Shown: positions 38,629 through 47,488 of the stretch, piece after piece
Position numbering within the stretch: position 1 is the stretch's first letter
How the letters are laid out: every line of letters starts with the position of its first letter
Position numbers and translations under genes: made by a program
Notes under the pieces: model-generated
Database searches by the model: none
Seen by the model: the letters and a program-made list of their open reading frames with translations, nothing else
What the model was told of the DNA's origin: nothing
Assembly (NCBI GenBank): GCA_017307505.1
Contig: JAFKEE010000031.1
Location: 124,001-188,000, forward strand
Reading direction: 5' to 3'
DNA from: Acidobacteriota bacterium
Lineage (GTDB): Bacteria; Acidobacteriota; Terriglobia; Bryobacterales; Bryobacteraceae
Length of the DNA stretch: 64,000 nucleotides

Positions 38629-39846
38629 GTGGCGAAGCGGCTGCTGTATCTGAGTCTCGCCAACCTCGATAGGAATCCCATTCCTGAACTGGCCCTGCCT
38701 GGCCTTGCGCGGAGCGGTTGGGACCTCACGATTGTGGCGCCCAACGCCACGGGTTCGATCTACAACAAATATCTGCCGTTTCCTGCCAGGCGCGTCGACT
38801 TGCCCCCGGGCCACTCGCTGCGCCGCGAGGCTGCACTACAGCGGTGGCTTCTGTCCGGACGATTTGGATCGTACGACTTGACCTACATCATGGGCCAGGC
38901 GATTGCGCCCCGCGCGGCGCTGAGTTTGATCGGTTCCGGCGGCAAGCAGCGTCTCGTGTATCACACACACGACTTCTTCGATCCCAACAGCTACCCGGTG
39001 CGCTTCGCGCTGGAGGGCGTATTGGCTCGCAAAGCATCCTGCCACCTGAACGGCGAGTACCATCGCGCTTACCTCTGCAAGACCTTCTACAGGCTGAATA
39101 ACCGGATCATGGTTGCGCCTCCGAACCTCCCTGCTGCCTGGCCGATTCCAGCCCGCCGCGAGGCAGCGCGGACAGCGGTTGGCGTTGGGCCCGACGAAAC
39201 CCTGCTTGTACTGCACGGTGGCCATTCGATGTTGCGCGCCACCGATGTGCTCATAGAAGCACTTGGCCGCTTGCCGCAGTACTTCCGGCTCGCCATGACC
39301 AGCAGCCCGAACAAGGCGATTGAGTCCGTCGCCAATCGCTATGGCGTCCTCCACCGGATCATCTTTCTGGGCGCTCAGGAGTATGCCAATATGCTCCAGT
39401 TCAGTGTCAATGCCGACATCGGCATCCTGCTCCACGTGAACAATGATCTAGGCAACTTCTTCCAGGCGCCAGGGCGCCTCACCGAATACATTGCCTGCGG
39501 CTTGCCGGTACTCACCAGCAACTTCACCGGTCTACAACTTCTGGTGAAGGAGCACAGCCTGGGGCGTGCCGTGAATCCGGAATCCCCCGTGGATATAGCC
39601 AATGGCCTGCTGCGCCTCGACCAGGAACGGCGTGCCGGACAGTTCGGCCGCGATGCCATCCGCGCCACATTCGAGAAGCATTTCGCCTTCGAAAACTGGG
39701 AGGAGCGGGTTGTTCAAACGATTGAGGCAGCCCTCAGGGACGCGCGGCCGCCGGAATCCTCGAGTCGCATCGACTTCAGCGTTCTCGGTGTGCCCACTTA
39801 CGCTAGTTCTGACAAATCCGCCGGACCCCTTGGAGGCAACCAATGA
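38629..39846 (+). CDS. GT-B-fold glycosyltransferase
   Basis: A 405-residue protein with a GT4-like C-terminal half: IIFLGAQEYANMLQFSVNADIGILLH, then APGRLTEYIACGLPVLTSN, in which the glutamate contacts the nucleotide sugar. The N-terminal half is more divergent (LYLSLANLDRNPIPELALPGLARSGW). Translation starts at a GTG, since an in-frame TAA precedes it by one codon and there is no nearer ATG. Its stop overlaps the polymerase start. Confidence 0.8.
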   Translation: MAKRLLYLSLANLDRNPIPELALPGLARSGWDLTIVAPNATGSIYNKYLPFPARRVDLPPGHSLRREAALQRWLLSGRFGSYDLTYIMGQAIAPRAALSLIGSGGKQRLVYHTHDFFDPNSYPVRFALEGVLARKASCHLNGEYHRAYLCKTFYRLNNRIMVAPPNLPAAWPIPARREAARTAVGVGPDETLLVLHGGHSMLRATDVLIEALGRLPQYFRLAMTSSPNKAIESVANRYGVLHRIIFLGAQEYANMLQFSVNADIGILLHVNNDLGNFFQAPGRLTEYIACGLPVLTSNFTGLQLLVKEHSLGRAVNPESPVDIANGLLRLDQERRAGQFGRDAIRATFEKHFAFENWEERVVQTIEAALRDARPPESSSRIDFSVLGVPTYASSDKSAGPLGGNQ

Positions 39847-41246
39847 CAGGGCTACTGCTGGCTCTTGTGCTTGCCGTGCCGCTATGGTTCTACCATTCCA
39901 CCTGGCGCTCGTTCTATTTTCTGAACCCCATTAATACGTTTTGGCCGTTGTACCTGATGTTCGGTTTCTACGAATCGACGACTCACCTGGAGTCCTGGAT
40001 CAACGTCTACGGCGAGTCGGTTGTGCAGATCACTCTCCTCTTGCATATCCTCCTGGGAATCTGCGTCTGCATCGGCTACAGGATGAAGTTCGGCAAACGC
40101 CTGGCCCAACGCGCGCCTATTAATAGCGGACCCGATGTGGGTCGCCGCTACCTGGCCCTCGGTGTGGTGATGCTGATCATTGGCACTTACGGCTACATCC
40201 ACATCATCCTCGTCTCCGGCGGTCTCAGCCGCTATCTGTCCACCGCCAGAACTGGCACTGATTTCGCAGCCCTCTCCGGCTATGAGATGGCGCTCCCCGG
40301 CTTCATTCCTGTTGGTCTCTGCCTCGTTCTCTGCCTGGCCAGGCAGGGCAATCGTTACCGCATGCTGTTCCGTCCGGTAATTGCCGGGTTCATTGTGTTG
40401 CTGCTTTGGGACGTATACAGCGGCACGCGCTCTGGTGTCATTCTCACCCTGGTCCTGCTCCTGGGCGGTTACTACGGTGCCGAGCGGAGGAACCCGCCAT
40501 GGTCCATGGTCTTCCTCGGCGGCATTGGGGTGATTATCCTGGTGGGCTTCACCGCGGCGTTTCGCGGCGACATGTTTGGTGGAAGACTGAACGCCGACGT
40601 GAATCTGGAAGACGCCCTGTCCCGCAGCCTGGCCTCCTTCCGCGGGAACAAAGAGGCGGATGGTGCGCCGCTCGGTCTGGAGTTCAGCATGGCCTGCGCC
40701 GTGGTGACTTACGTGCCGGCCAGTGTATCGTTCGACAAGGGGCAGCTTCTGCTGGAACTCTTGACCCGCCCCATCCCCAGATCCATCTGGCCCGAGAAGG
40801 TCTATCCCGAAGGCGAGGCATGGAGCAAGATCCACGAAATTGCGGGCACCGCCACGTGGCGGAATGACGCCGGCCTGCTCTCAGGACCCGCGCCCGGCGC
40901 TGTCGGCAAGTTCTACTACATCGGCGGTCCAATCGGCGTGATCCTCGGCGGACTGCTCACAGGCATCATGATGCAGTTCGTCTACTTCTACACAATGAGG
41001 TTCACTGGAGTGTCCCAGGTGTTTCTGGCCGTCTCAGCGGCCATGCTCGGCTTTGGCGAGATGAATAACCCCATGCTGTGGCCCATCACCTGGCTCCCTA
41101 CCACTGGAATGGGTTTGGTGGTCGCCCTGAGTATGTGTCGCATCGGACGCTGGCGCGTCGTGTCTGATCGCCTCAAGCGCCGCCGGGTTCTTGAATCCCA
41201 GTTGACCGCGCCTCAGATCGCACGGCACGCCGGAGATATGAGTTGA
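39843..41246 (+). CDS. Wzy-type oligosaccharide repeat-unit polymerase
   Basis: A 467-residue membrane protein with roughly 10-12 helices. A large periplasmic loop (about residues 240-350, including RGDMFGGRLNADVNLEDALSRSLASFRG and PIPRSIWPEKVYPEGEAW) is the arrangement seen in O-antigen polymerases. Sequence conservation in this family is weak, so the call rests on topology, the RSGVILTLVLLLGGYY segment and the position between flippase and glycosyltransferases. GGAGG precedes the ATG. Confidence 0.75.
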   Translation: MTGLLLALVLAVPLWFYHSTWRSFYFLNPINTFWPLYLMFGFYESTTHLESWINVYGESVVQITLLLHILLGICVCIGYRMKFGKRLAQRAPINSGPDVGRRYLALGVVMLIIGTYGYIHIILVSGGLSRYLSTARTGTDFAALSGYEMALPGFIPVGLCLVLCLARQGNRYRMLFRPVIAGFIVLLLWDVYSGTRSGVILTLVLLLGGYYGAERRNPPWSMVFLGGIGVIILVGFTAAFRGDMFGGRLNADVNLEDALSRSLASFRGNKEADGAPLGLEFSMACAVVTYVPASVSFDKGQLLLELLTRPIPRSIWPEKVYPEGEAWSKIHEIAGTATWRNDAGLLSGPAPGAVGKFYYIGGPIGVILGGLLTGIMMQFVYFYTMRFTGVSQVFLAVSAAMLGFGEMNNPMLWPITWLPTTGMGLVVALSMCRIGRWRVVSDRLKRRRVLESQLTAPQIARHAGDMS

Positions 41247-41276
41247 GAGCACGCCCGGGCGTCGAGGGAAAAGTAC

Positions 41277-42509
41277 ATGCTTAGCACGAACGGGGTCGTC
41301 GTCGGACAGTTAGGCAGCCGCATGCATTACGCCGTGGCCAGGATCCTCTCTGAGCGCGGTTATCTGAAGGATTTCTACACCGACATCTGCTCTGTGAAAG
41401 GCTGGCCGAAGCTATTGCGTTATCTGCCGGAGCGCGAACTGCCGCCCTGGATGAAGCGACTGCGAGGCCGGGTGCCTTCCGGAGTCCCCACGGATCGGGT
41501 GAGGGCGTTCACTTCATTCGGCTGGGAGTACGCCCGGCGGCGCAGGTCGGCCCGGTCCAAAGCAGAAATGGGTAAGGCGCATCTGTGGGCCGGCAGGACG
41601 TTCTGTGAACTCGTGCTGCAGGCAAGCCCGTTAGAGGGTGACGCCATCTACATGTTCAACACTGCTGCTCTTGAAGCGATGGAACGGGCGAAAACTTCTG
41701 GGGTGAAGGGCGTCGTCGAACAGACCATAGCCCCGATGGAAGTGGAATCCGCCGTGCTCCGCGAAGAAGCGGAGCAGTTCCCAGGCTGGGAGGGCCGCGA
41801 CGGCGAGAGCGGTGATTGTGAAGAACTGATAGCCCGGGAGAAGGCGGAGTGGGAAGCTGCTTCAGTCGTTGTCTGTGGATCTGAGTATGTGCGCGAAGGC
41901 ATTCGAAGCGCCGGCGGGCCCTGGCGGAAATGTGTCGTCGTTCCCTACGGCGTCGGGCACGATGGCGAGGCCACAGGCAGAGTGCGGGAAAGTCCGCGCG
42001 GCCGCCGGTTGCGGGTTCTGTTCGTCGGCGGCGTCGGACTCAGGAAAGGTATCCAGTATCTGGCTAGGGCTGCTAGCCTGCTCAGTCCCACGGAGTTTGA
42101 TTTCCGGGCTGTGGGCAATATCGGCCTGACGGAACACGGTCGGCGCGCCGTCGCCTCTCATGTGGAACTGCGTGGCCCTGTACCGCGCTCTGAAGTAGCC
42201 TCCGAATTCGACTGGGCCGATGTGTTCGTCTTTCCGAGCCTCTGTGAAGGCTCTGCCACCGTCTGCTATGAGGCCCTGCGCTCCGGCCTTCCTGTGATTG
42301 CGACACCCAATGCGGGCAGTGTCGTCCGCGACTGTGTGGACGGCTTCATCGTTCCCATTCGCGACCCCCAGGCAATCGCCCGCAAGCTCATTCGCATGGT
42401 GGACGAGCCAGGTCTGCTGGAGCGAATGTCGCGCTCCGCTCTGGAGCGGGCCGCCGATCACACGGTGGAAAAGTATGGAGCAAGGTTGATCGAGGCGCTG
42501 AATGGGTAG
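41277..42509 (+). CDS. Glycosyltransferase family 4
   Basis: A 410-residue GT-B enzyme. The C-terminal nucleotide-sugar domain shows LRVLFVGGVGLRKGIQYLARAASLL, PRSEVASEFDWADVFVFPSLCEGSATVCYEALRSGLPVIAT, with the conserved E-x7-E pattern (Glu in SLCEG and in CYEAL). The N-terminal region, residues ~60-170, contains a long basic and charged segment. It overlaps the following glycosyltransferase gene by 8 bases. Confidence 0.88.
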   Translation: MLSTNGVVVGQLGSRMHYAVARILSERGYLKDFYTDICSVKGWPKLLRYLPERELPPWMKRLRGRVPSGVPTDRVRAFTSFGWEYARRRRSARSKAEMGKAHLWAGRTFCELVLQASPLEGDAIYMFNTAALEAMERAKTSGVKGVVEQTIAPMEVESAVLREEAEQFPGWEGRDGESGDCEELIAREKAEWEAASVVVCGSEYVREGIRSAGGPWRKCVVVPYGVGHDGEATGRVRESPRGRRLRVLFVGGVGLRKGIQYLARAASLLSPTEFDFRAVGNIGLTEHGRRAVASHVELRGPVPRSEVASEFDWADVFVFPSLCEGSATVCYEALRSGLPVIATPNAGSVVRDCVDGFIVPIRDPQAIARKLIRMVDEPGLLERMSRSALERAADHTVEKYGARLIEALNG

Positions 42510-43626
42510 ATTGCGCGTCGCGGTGTTGTGGTCGAACTTCGGGCCCTACCATATGGCCAGGCTCACGGCGTTGAATGAAGTTTGCGATGTCGTGGCCATC
42601 CAGATCCACGGACGGGAGGATGCCCGGGGGTGGGATCGCGTGGCGGCGCCGCCGAACCTCAAAATCCGCACCCTCCTTGACGGGCTCGAACAGGGTGGCC
42701 ATCTGAGCCTGGCGCCCACCATCTGGCAGACGCTGAGCGAGGCGAATCCCGCAGCAGTACTCGTCCCGGGCTATGCGGAAGGGATGGCACTGACGGCGGC
42801 AGTGTGGGCGAAGCTCCACCGGCGGCCAGCCCTCCTGATGAACGAGTCCACAATGGGTGACCGGCCACGGCGGGCTTGGGCGGAGCGGTGCAAGCGGCAA
42901 CTGGTTCGGGCCCTTTACGACGGTGCCGTCGTCGGTGGTGTGCGCTCCGCCGCATATACCGAATCGCTCGGAGTCGAACGGACGAAGATCGGCTACGGCC
43001 ACAACGTGGTAGACAATGCTTACTTCGCCGAAGGGTGCGCCCGCATCAGGCGCGATGGACCTCCTGCCGAGCTTGAGGCATTGAGGCCTTACTTCCTCTA
43101 TGTCGGCCGCCTTGCGGCAGAGAAGAACTTGATGCGATTGCTCGAAGCGTTTGCGATCTACCGCCGCGGAGGGGGCAATTGGAACCTCATGCTGGCCGGT
43201 GGCGGTCCCGCCGAAGGCGAACTGAAGAAGAAAGCGGACGAAGAGGGTGTCACCGCGTCTGTCAGGTTTATGGGCGCACGGCCGCCGGCCGCCCTCCTGC
43301 AATGTTATGCCTGGGCGGAGTGCCTCGTCCTGCCGAGCTGGAGCGAGCCCTGGGGGTTGGTCGTGAACGAAGCCATGGCGGCCGGCCTTCCTGCTCTTGT
43401 CTCCAACCGCTGCGGTTGCGTGGACGATCTCATCGAGCAAGGCGGCAACGGCTGGCTCTTCGAGCCCGGCGATGTAGGGGCGATCACCGATTGCCTGTGG
43501 AAGATGACACGCCTGGACAGCACGGCACGCAAGGCGATGGGTGAGCGCTCAACCACAATCATCGCGGGCTACACGCCCCAGCGATTTGCACAGGAGGTGT
43601 CAAGACTACTATGCGCCCCAAGGTAG
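42502..43626 (+). CDS. Glycosyltransferase family 4
   Basis: A 374-residue GT-B enzyme: N-terminal acceptor domain (RLRVAVLWSNFGPYHMARLTAL) and C-terminal donor domain with YFLYVGRLAAEKNLMRLLEAF, LMLAGGGPAEGEL and CLVLPSWSEPWGLVVNEAMAAGLPALVSN (E-x7-E). It starts inside the previous gene and overlaps the next one by 16 bases, so three glycosyltransferases are translated in a coupled series. Confidence 0.88.
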   Translation: MGRLRVAVLWSNFGPYHMARLTALNEVCDVVAIQIHGREDARGWDRVAAPPNLKIRTLLDGLEQGGHLSLAPTIWQTLSEANPAAVLVPGYAEGMALTAAVWAKLHRRPALLMNESTMGDRPRRAWAERCKRQLVRALYDGAVVGGVRSAAYTESLGVERTKIGYGHNVVDNAYFAEGCARIRRDGPPAELEALRPYFLYVGRLAAEKNLMRLLEAFAIYRRGGGNWNLMLAGGGPAEGELKKKADEEGVTASVRFMGARPPAALLQCYAWAECLVLPSWSEPWGLVVNEAMAAGLPALVSNRCGCVDDLIEQGGNGWLFEPGDVGAITDCLWKMTRLDSTARKAMGERSTTIIAGYTPQRFAQEVSRLLCAPR

Positions 43627-44777
43627 GCGTTCTGACAGCTTCGATCTCGCGCAATGCGGGCGGACTGCAGCACTCCGTAAGACGGCTGACCCAGCAGGTG
43701 AACTCCGATGCGAACCAGTGGGACACCCTCGTGCTGGCGACGGAAGACGAGTTCACCAGGGAGGATGCATCAGTGTGGGGCCGGGTCCCGCTCACGATGA
43801 GTGAACTGCGTGGGCCCAGGGCTTTCGGCTACAGCTCGGGTTGGCTGCGCAATCTGGCATCGTGGCAGCCCGATCTTCTCCACGTCCACGGCATCTGGAT
43901 GTATCCCTCCGTGGCCGCGCTGAACTGGCATCGCAGGACAAAACAGCCGTACATTGTCTCCACACACGGCATGCTTGATCCCTGGGCAGTGCGCAACTCG
44001 GGTTGGAAGAAGCGCCTGAGCTCTTTGCTGTATGAGGGAGAACACCTTCGCCGGGCCGCCTGCCTGCGCGCGCTCAACCCTCAGGAGGAGCAGGCGATGC
44101 GCAGCTATGGCCTTGAGAATCCCATTTGTGTCATCCCCAATGGTGTCGACCTGCCTGCGGTTGCGGCCGGGGGCTCCAGTGCGGTTGAAAACTTAGGCCG
44201 CCGGCAAGAGGAGCAGGAACGCACTTGCCTGTTCCTGGGCAGACTCCACCCCAAAAAGGGTTTGCCCGGCCTGCTCTCCTGGTGGGCCAGAGAAACGCCG
44301 GGTAACTGGCGGCTCGTCATCGCTGGTTGGGACCAGAACGGCCACGAAGAGGAACTGCGCCGCCTCGTGGAGAGCCTGAAGCTCGCTGGCCGCGTGGTCT
44401 TCGCCGGCCCTGTTTTCGGCGAGCGCAAAGCCGAAATGTTCCGGCAGGCGGATGCCTTCGTGCTGCCCTCCTTCAGTGAAGGACTCCCGGTTTCTGTCCT
44501 GGAGGCATGGTCCTACGGTGTGCCCGTGGCCATGACGGATGAGTGCAACCTGCTCGAAGGCTTCGCGGCTCAGGCAGCAGTAAGGATTACCGCGGATGGC
44601 GAGGGCCTGGACCAGTTGCTTGCGATGAGCGACGAAGAGAGGGCCGGGATGGGCGCTCTCGGCCGGCGTCTCGTGGAAGAGCGCTTCACCTGGGACCGCG
44701 TGGCCCGCGAGATGGTCAGCGTCTACGATTGGATCCTCGGCCGTGGCCCGCGTCCGGCCTGCGTAAAGGACGCATGA
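43611..44777 (+). CDS. Glycosyltransferase family 4
   Basis: A 388-residue GT-B enzyme with N-terminal VGVLTASISRNAGGLQHSVRRL and PDLLHVHGIWMYPSVAALNWHRR. The donor domain has CLFLGRLHPKKGLPGLLSWW and AFVLPSFSEGLPVSVLEAWSYGVPVAMTD. Motifs resemble WcaI/WbuB-like enzymes but the acceptor is unknown. The stop overlaps the acetyltransferase start (ATGA). Confidence 0.88.
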   Translation: MRPKVGVLTASISRNAGGLQHSVRRLTQQVNSDANQWDTLVLATEDEFTREDASVWGRVPLTMSELRGPRAFGYSSGWLRNLASWQPDLLHVHGIWMYPSVAALNWHRRTKQPYIVSTHGMLDPWAVRNSGWKKRLSSLLYEGEHLRRAACLRALNPQEEQAMRSYGLENPICVIPNGVDLPAVAAGGSSAVENLGRRQEEQERTCLFLGRLHPKKGLPGLLSWWARETPGNWRLVIAGWDQNGHEEELRRLVESLKLAGRVVFAGPVFGERKAEMFRQADAFVLPSFSEGLPVSVLEAWSYGVPVAMTDECNLLEGFAAQAAVRITADGEGLDQLLAMSDEERAGMGALGRRLVEERFTWDRVAREMVSVYDWILGRGPRPACVKDA

Positions 44778-45373
44778 GCGAAATCGGAAGATCCATGTCC
44801 GGACTTGTGTCAGCCCTGGAACACGGCACTGAGCGGGACCCGTTCCCCAGTCCTCATGGCTGGAGAAATCAGGCGATGCGCGTCCTATGGGGCATCGCCT
44901 GGCGGATCCTCGTTTGGCCGTCGCCGAAGGTCCTGCACGGTTGGCGGCGCATGGTCCTGCGCTGCTTTGGAGCAAAGTTGGGTCCGGGCGTACACGTTTA
45001 TCCAACAGCCAGGATTTGGGCTCCATGGCTTCTCGAGATGGGCCCCCACGCCTGCCTCGGCCCCGAAGTCGACTGCTATAACGTGGGCGGCGTCCGCATC
45101 GGTGCGTTTGCCACTGTGTCTCAATACAGCTACCTCTGCGGAGCGACTCACGACTATGAGCGGGCCTCCATGCCGCTGCGTCCTGGTGTGATCGAAATCG
45201 GTGCCCGGGCCTGGCTCGCCGCGGACGTGTTTGTGGCCGCCGGCACCAGAGTCGGCGAGGGCGCTGTCATCGGAGCTCGATCCTCGGTGTATCGCGACGT
45301 GCCGGCCTGGGTCGTAGCCGCCGGGAATCCCGCGCGCGTCATGAAACCGAGGGAACTGAGGTCTGAGCCATGA
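44774..45373 (+). CDS. WcaF-like O-acetyltransferase (left-handed beta-helix)
   Basis: A 199-residue acyltransferase with a short helical N-terminus (LWGIAWRILVWPSPKVLHGWRRMVLRCFGAKLG) and hexapeptide repeats (GPGVHVYPTARIWAPWLLEMG ... GVRIGAFATVSQYSYLCGATHDYE ... EIGARAWLAADVFVAAGTRVGEGAVIGARSSVYRDVP). His in GATHDYE is the likely catalytic residue. It resembles colanic-acid acetyltransferase WcaF, so it probably acetylates a sugar of the repeat unit. The ATG at 44774 is coupled to the previous gene; Met7 is an alternative. Confidence 0.87.
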   Translation: MSEIGRSMSGLVSALEHGTERDPFPSPHGWRNQAMRVLWGIAWRILVWPSPKVLHGWRRMVLRCFGAKLGPGVHVYPTARIWAPWLLEMGPHACLGPEVDCYNVGGVRIGAFATVSQYSYLCGATHDYERASMPLRPGVIEIGARAWLAADVFVAAGTRVGEGAVIGARSSVYRDVPAWVVAAGNPARVMKPRELRSEP

Positions 45374-46242
45374 CCACGGATCAACCCGGCATCGCGGCCA
45401 TCATTCTCACCAAGAACGAGGAGCAGGATCTGCCCGGCTGCCTGGAGAGCCTGCGGCTGGTTGCGGACGAGGTCTATGTGATCGACTCCGGAAGCACCGA
45501 CCGGACTCTCGAAATCGCCGCGGCCGCCGGTGCCACGGTCCTCTTTCATAAGTTTGAAAACCACGCACGGCAGATGAACTGGGCTCTCGGGAATGTGCCG
45601 TCCAACGCCGCCTGGATGATCCGCCTGGATGCCGACGAGCGCATCTCCCCGGAACTGGCCCGTTCCATTCGAACGGCTGTCGACCGCTGCGACGCGCAGG
45701 TCAACGGCCTGTTGATGCCCCGCCGCACCGTCTTTCTTGGCAAACGCCTGAGGTTTGGCGGCACCTATCCCGTCTGGCTGCTGCGAGCCTGGAGGAGCGG
45801 CACCGCGTCCTGCGAGGACCGCTGGATGGACGAGCACATGGTGTTGAGCTCCGGCCAGACTGCCAAGGTCGAAGGCGAATTGCTTCACATCATCCCCAAA
45901 GATCTCGCCGAGTGGAGCCGCAAACACGTCTGGTATGCAGAACGCGAATGTATCGACGCCCGCTCGAATGGCACCGCCTCTGAGAACTTCGGCGGACAGG
46001 CGAAGTGGAAGCGCACCGCGAAGAACGGAGTGTTCTACCGCCTGCCGCCGGTATGGCGCGCCTTCGGCTACTGGGTCTTCCGCTACATCTTCATGTTGGG
46101 GATCCTGGACGGCGGGCGCGGCTTTGTCTACCACTTCCTTCAGGCCGCGTGGTACCGCGTCCTGGTTGACTGCATGCTTTGCCAGGACGACTGGCGGAGG
46201 CCTTCCGCCGCCACTCAAAGCCCGCAGAAGGCGGCAGAGTGA
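45370..46242 (+). CDS. Glycosyltransferase family 2 (WaaE/KdtX-like)
   Basis: A 290-residue GT-A enzyme with IAAIILTKNEEQDLPGCLESL, EVYVIDSGSTDRTLEIA and the DxD-type AWMIRLDADERISPEL. The TKNEE start and LDADER motif place it near WaaE/KdtX-type beta-glucosyltransferases. The C-terminus has an amphipathic or hydrophobic patch (FGYWVFRYIFMLGILDGG) consistent with membrane association. Coupled to the acetyltransferase gene by an ATGA overlap; it ends the tight run of overlapping genes. Confidence 0.87.
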   Translation: MTTDQPGIAAIILTKNEEQDLPGCLESLRLVADEVYVIDSGSTDRTLEIAAAAGATVLFHKFENHARQMNWALGNVPSNAAWMIRLDADERISPELARSIRTAVDRCDAQVNGLLMPRRTVFLGKRLRFGGTYPVWLLRAWRSGTASCEDRWMDEHMVLSSGQTAKVEGELLHIIPKDLAEWSRKHVWYAERECIDARSNGTASENFGGQAKWKRTAKNGVFYRLPPVWRAFGYWVFRYIFMLGILDGGRGFVYHFLQAAWYRVLVDCMLCQDDWRRPSAATQSPQKAAE

Positions 46243-46363
46243 GCCGCCATGCCTCCGCGGTTGCCGCAGGGAACCTTGGAATCTCAGCCTTGGATCGGAA
46301 GTACACAACAGTCAGTTTGTCCGCTGACCAATCGCCGTTGGTGCAAAAGAAAGAGGAGAAGCA

Positions 46364-47413
46364 GTGCGGACGCTCATTACCGGAGGAGCCGGTTTTATCG
46401 GTTCACATGTTGCAGAACGCCTTTTGGGGGAAGGGCAGGAAGTAGCGATCATCGATGATCTGAATGACTATTACGACCCTCGTCTGAAGCGGCAGAACCT
46501 GGCCATCGTCGCGGCAATCGGCCCCATCGCCTTCTACCGCGGTGACATCCGCGACGCCGATCTGGTGGGCCGCGCCTTCCAGGAGTTCCGCCCCGACAAC
46601 GTCGTGCATCTCGCCGCCCGGGCTGGAGTTCGTCCTTCCCTGGACGAGGCCGCCCTCTATACCCAGGTGAATTGTGTGGGCACCGTAAACCTGCTGGAAG
46701 CGGCCCGCACAGCCGGCGTGAAAGAGTTCGTCTTCGCTTCGTCCAGTTCCGTCTACGGCGTTTCACCGCGCGTGCCGTTCCGCGAGAGCGAGACGCAACT
46801 CCAGCCCATCTCGCCCTACGCCGGTACCAAGCTGGCCGGTGAACAACTGGCCCTCACCTACTCGCTCTTGTACGGGCTGAAGGTCATCTGCCTCCGGTTC
46901 TTCACAGTCTATGGCCCCCGGCAACGCCCCGATCTGGCGATCCGCAAGTTCATCCAGTGTGTCGAAGAGGGCCGAGAGTTGCCGTTCTACGGCGATGGCA
47001 GCATGGGCCGGGATTACACCTACATCTCCGACACCGTCGATGGCATCATGGCCGCCCTGCACCTCGACCGCTCCTTCGACATCTTCAACCTTGGTCACTC
47101 CTCGCCGGTCAGCCTTCAGCAGATGGTCGCCGAGATTGAGCGGGCCACCGGCAAACAGGCCAGGTTGAAGCGTCTGCCCGTGCCGCCCGGCGATGTGCCG
47201 CTGACCTACGCTGACCTCACGAAGTCTGAGGCCGCGCTCGGCTATCGGCCCAGAATCGAATTTCGCGAAGGCATCCAGCGCATGGTCGAGTGGTATCGCC
47301 ATTCGGTGGCATCCTCCAATGACACAGTGGCGGATCTGCTCGCCTTGGCCGGCCAGGGCGGGCAAGGCGCCGCAGTCAGCGATACCGAAGACTGTCCCGC
47401 CCGGGTGGATTGA
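46364..47413 (+). CDS. UDP-glucuronate 4-epimerase-like NAD-dependent epimerase
   Basis: A 349-residue extended SDR with TLITGGAGFIGSHVAERLL, the LNDYYDPRLKRQNL stretch characteristic of GlcA 4-epimerases (CapI/LspL type), VHLAARAGVRPSL, and the catalytic SPYAGTKLAGEQL. It would supply UDP-galacturonate, although UDP-glucose 4-epimerase activity cannot be excluded. Translation starts with GTG, preceded by AGAGGAG. The last ~30 residues after the domain are low-complexity and unlike the family. Confidence 0.82.
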   Translation: MRTLITGGAGFIGSHVAERLLGEGQEVAIIDDLNDYYDPRLKRQNLAIVAAIGPIAFYRGDIRDADLVGRAFQEFRPDNVVHLAARAGVRPSLDEAALYTQVNCVGTVNLLEAARTAGVKEFVFASSSSVYGVSPRVPFRESETQLQPISPYAGTKLAGEQLALTYSLLYGLKVICLRFFTVYGPRQRPDLAIRKFIQCVEEGRELPFYGDGSMGRDYTYISDTVDGIMAALHLDRSFDIFNLGHSSPVSLQQMVAEIERATGKQARLKRLPVPPGDVPLTYADLTKSEAALGYRPRIEFREGIQRMVEWYRHSVASSNDTVADLLALAGQGGQGAAVSDTEDCPARVD

Positions 47414-47488
47414 AAGTACGCCCGGCCTGCCCGTCGCCCGCAATTGTCTCAGCAGTGCATTCGTCCCGCTCGAGGTGGGTCCATCGTT

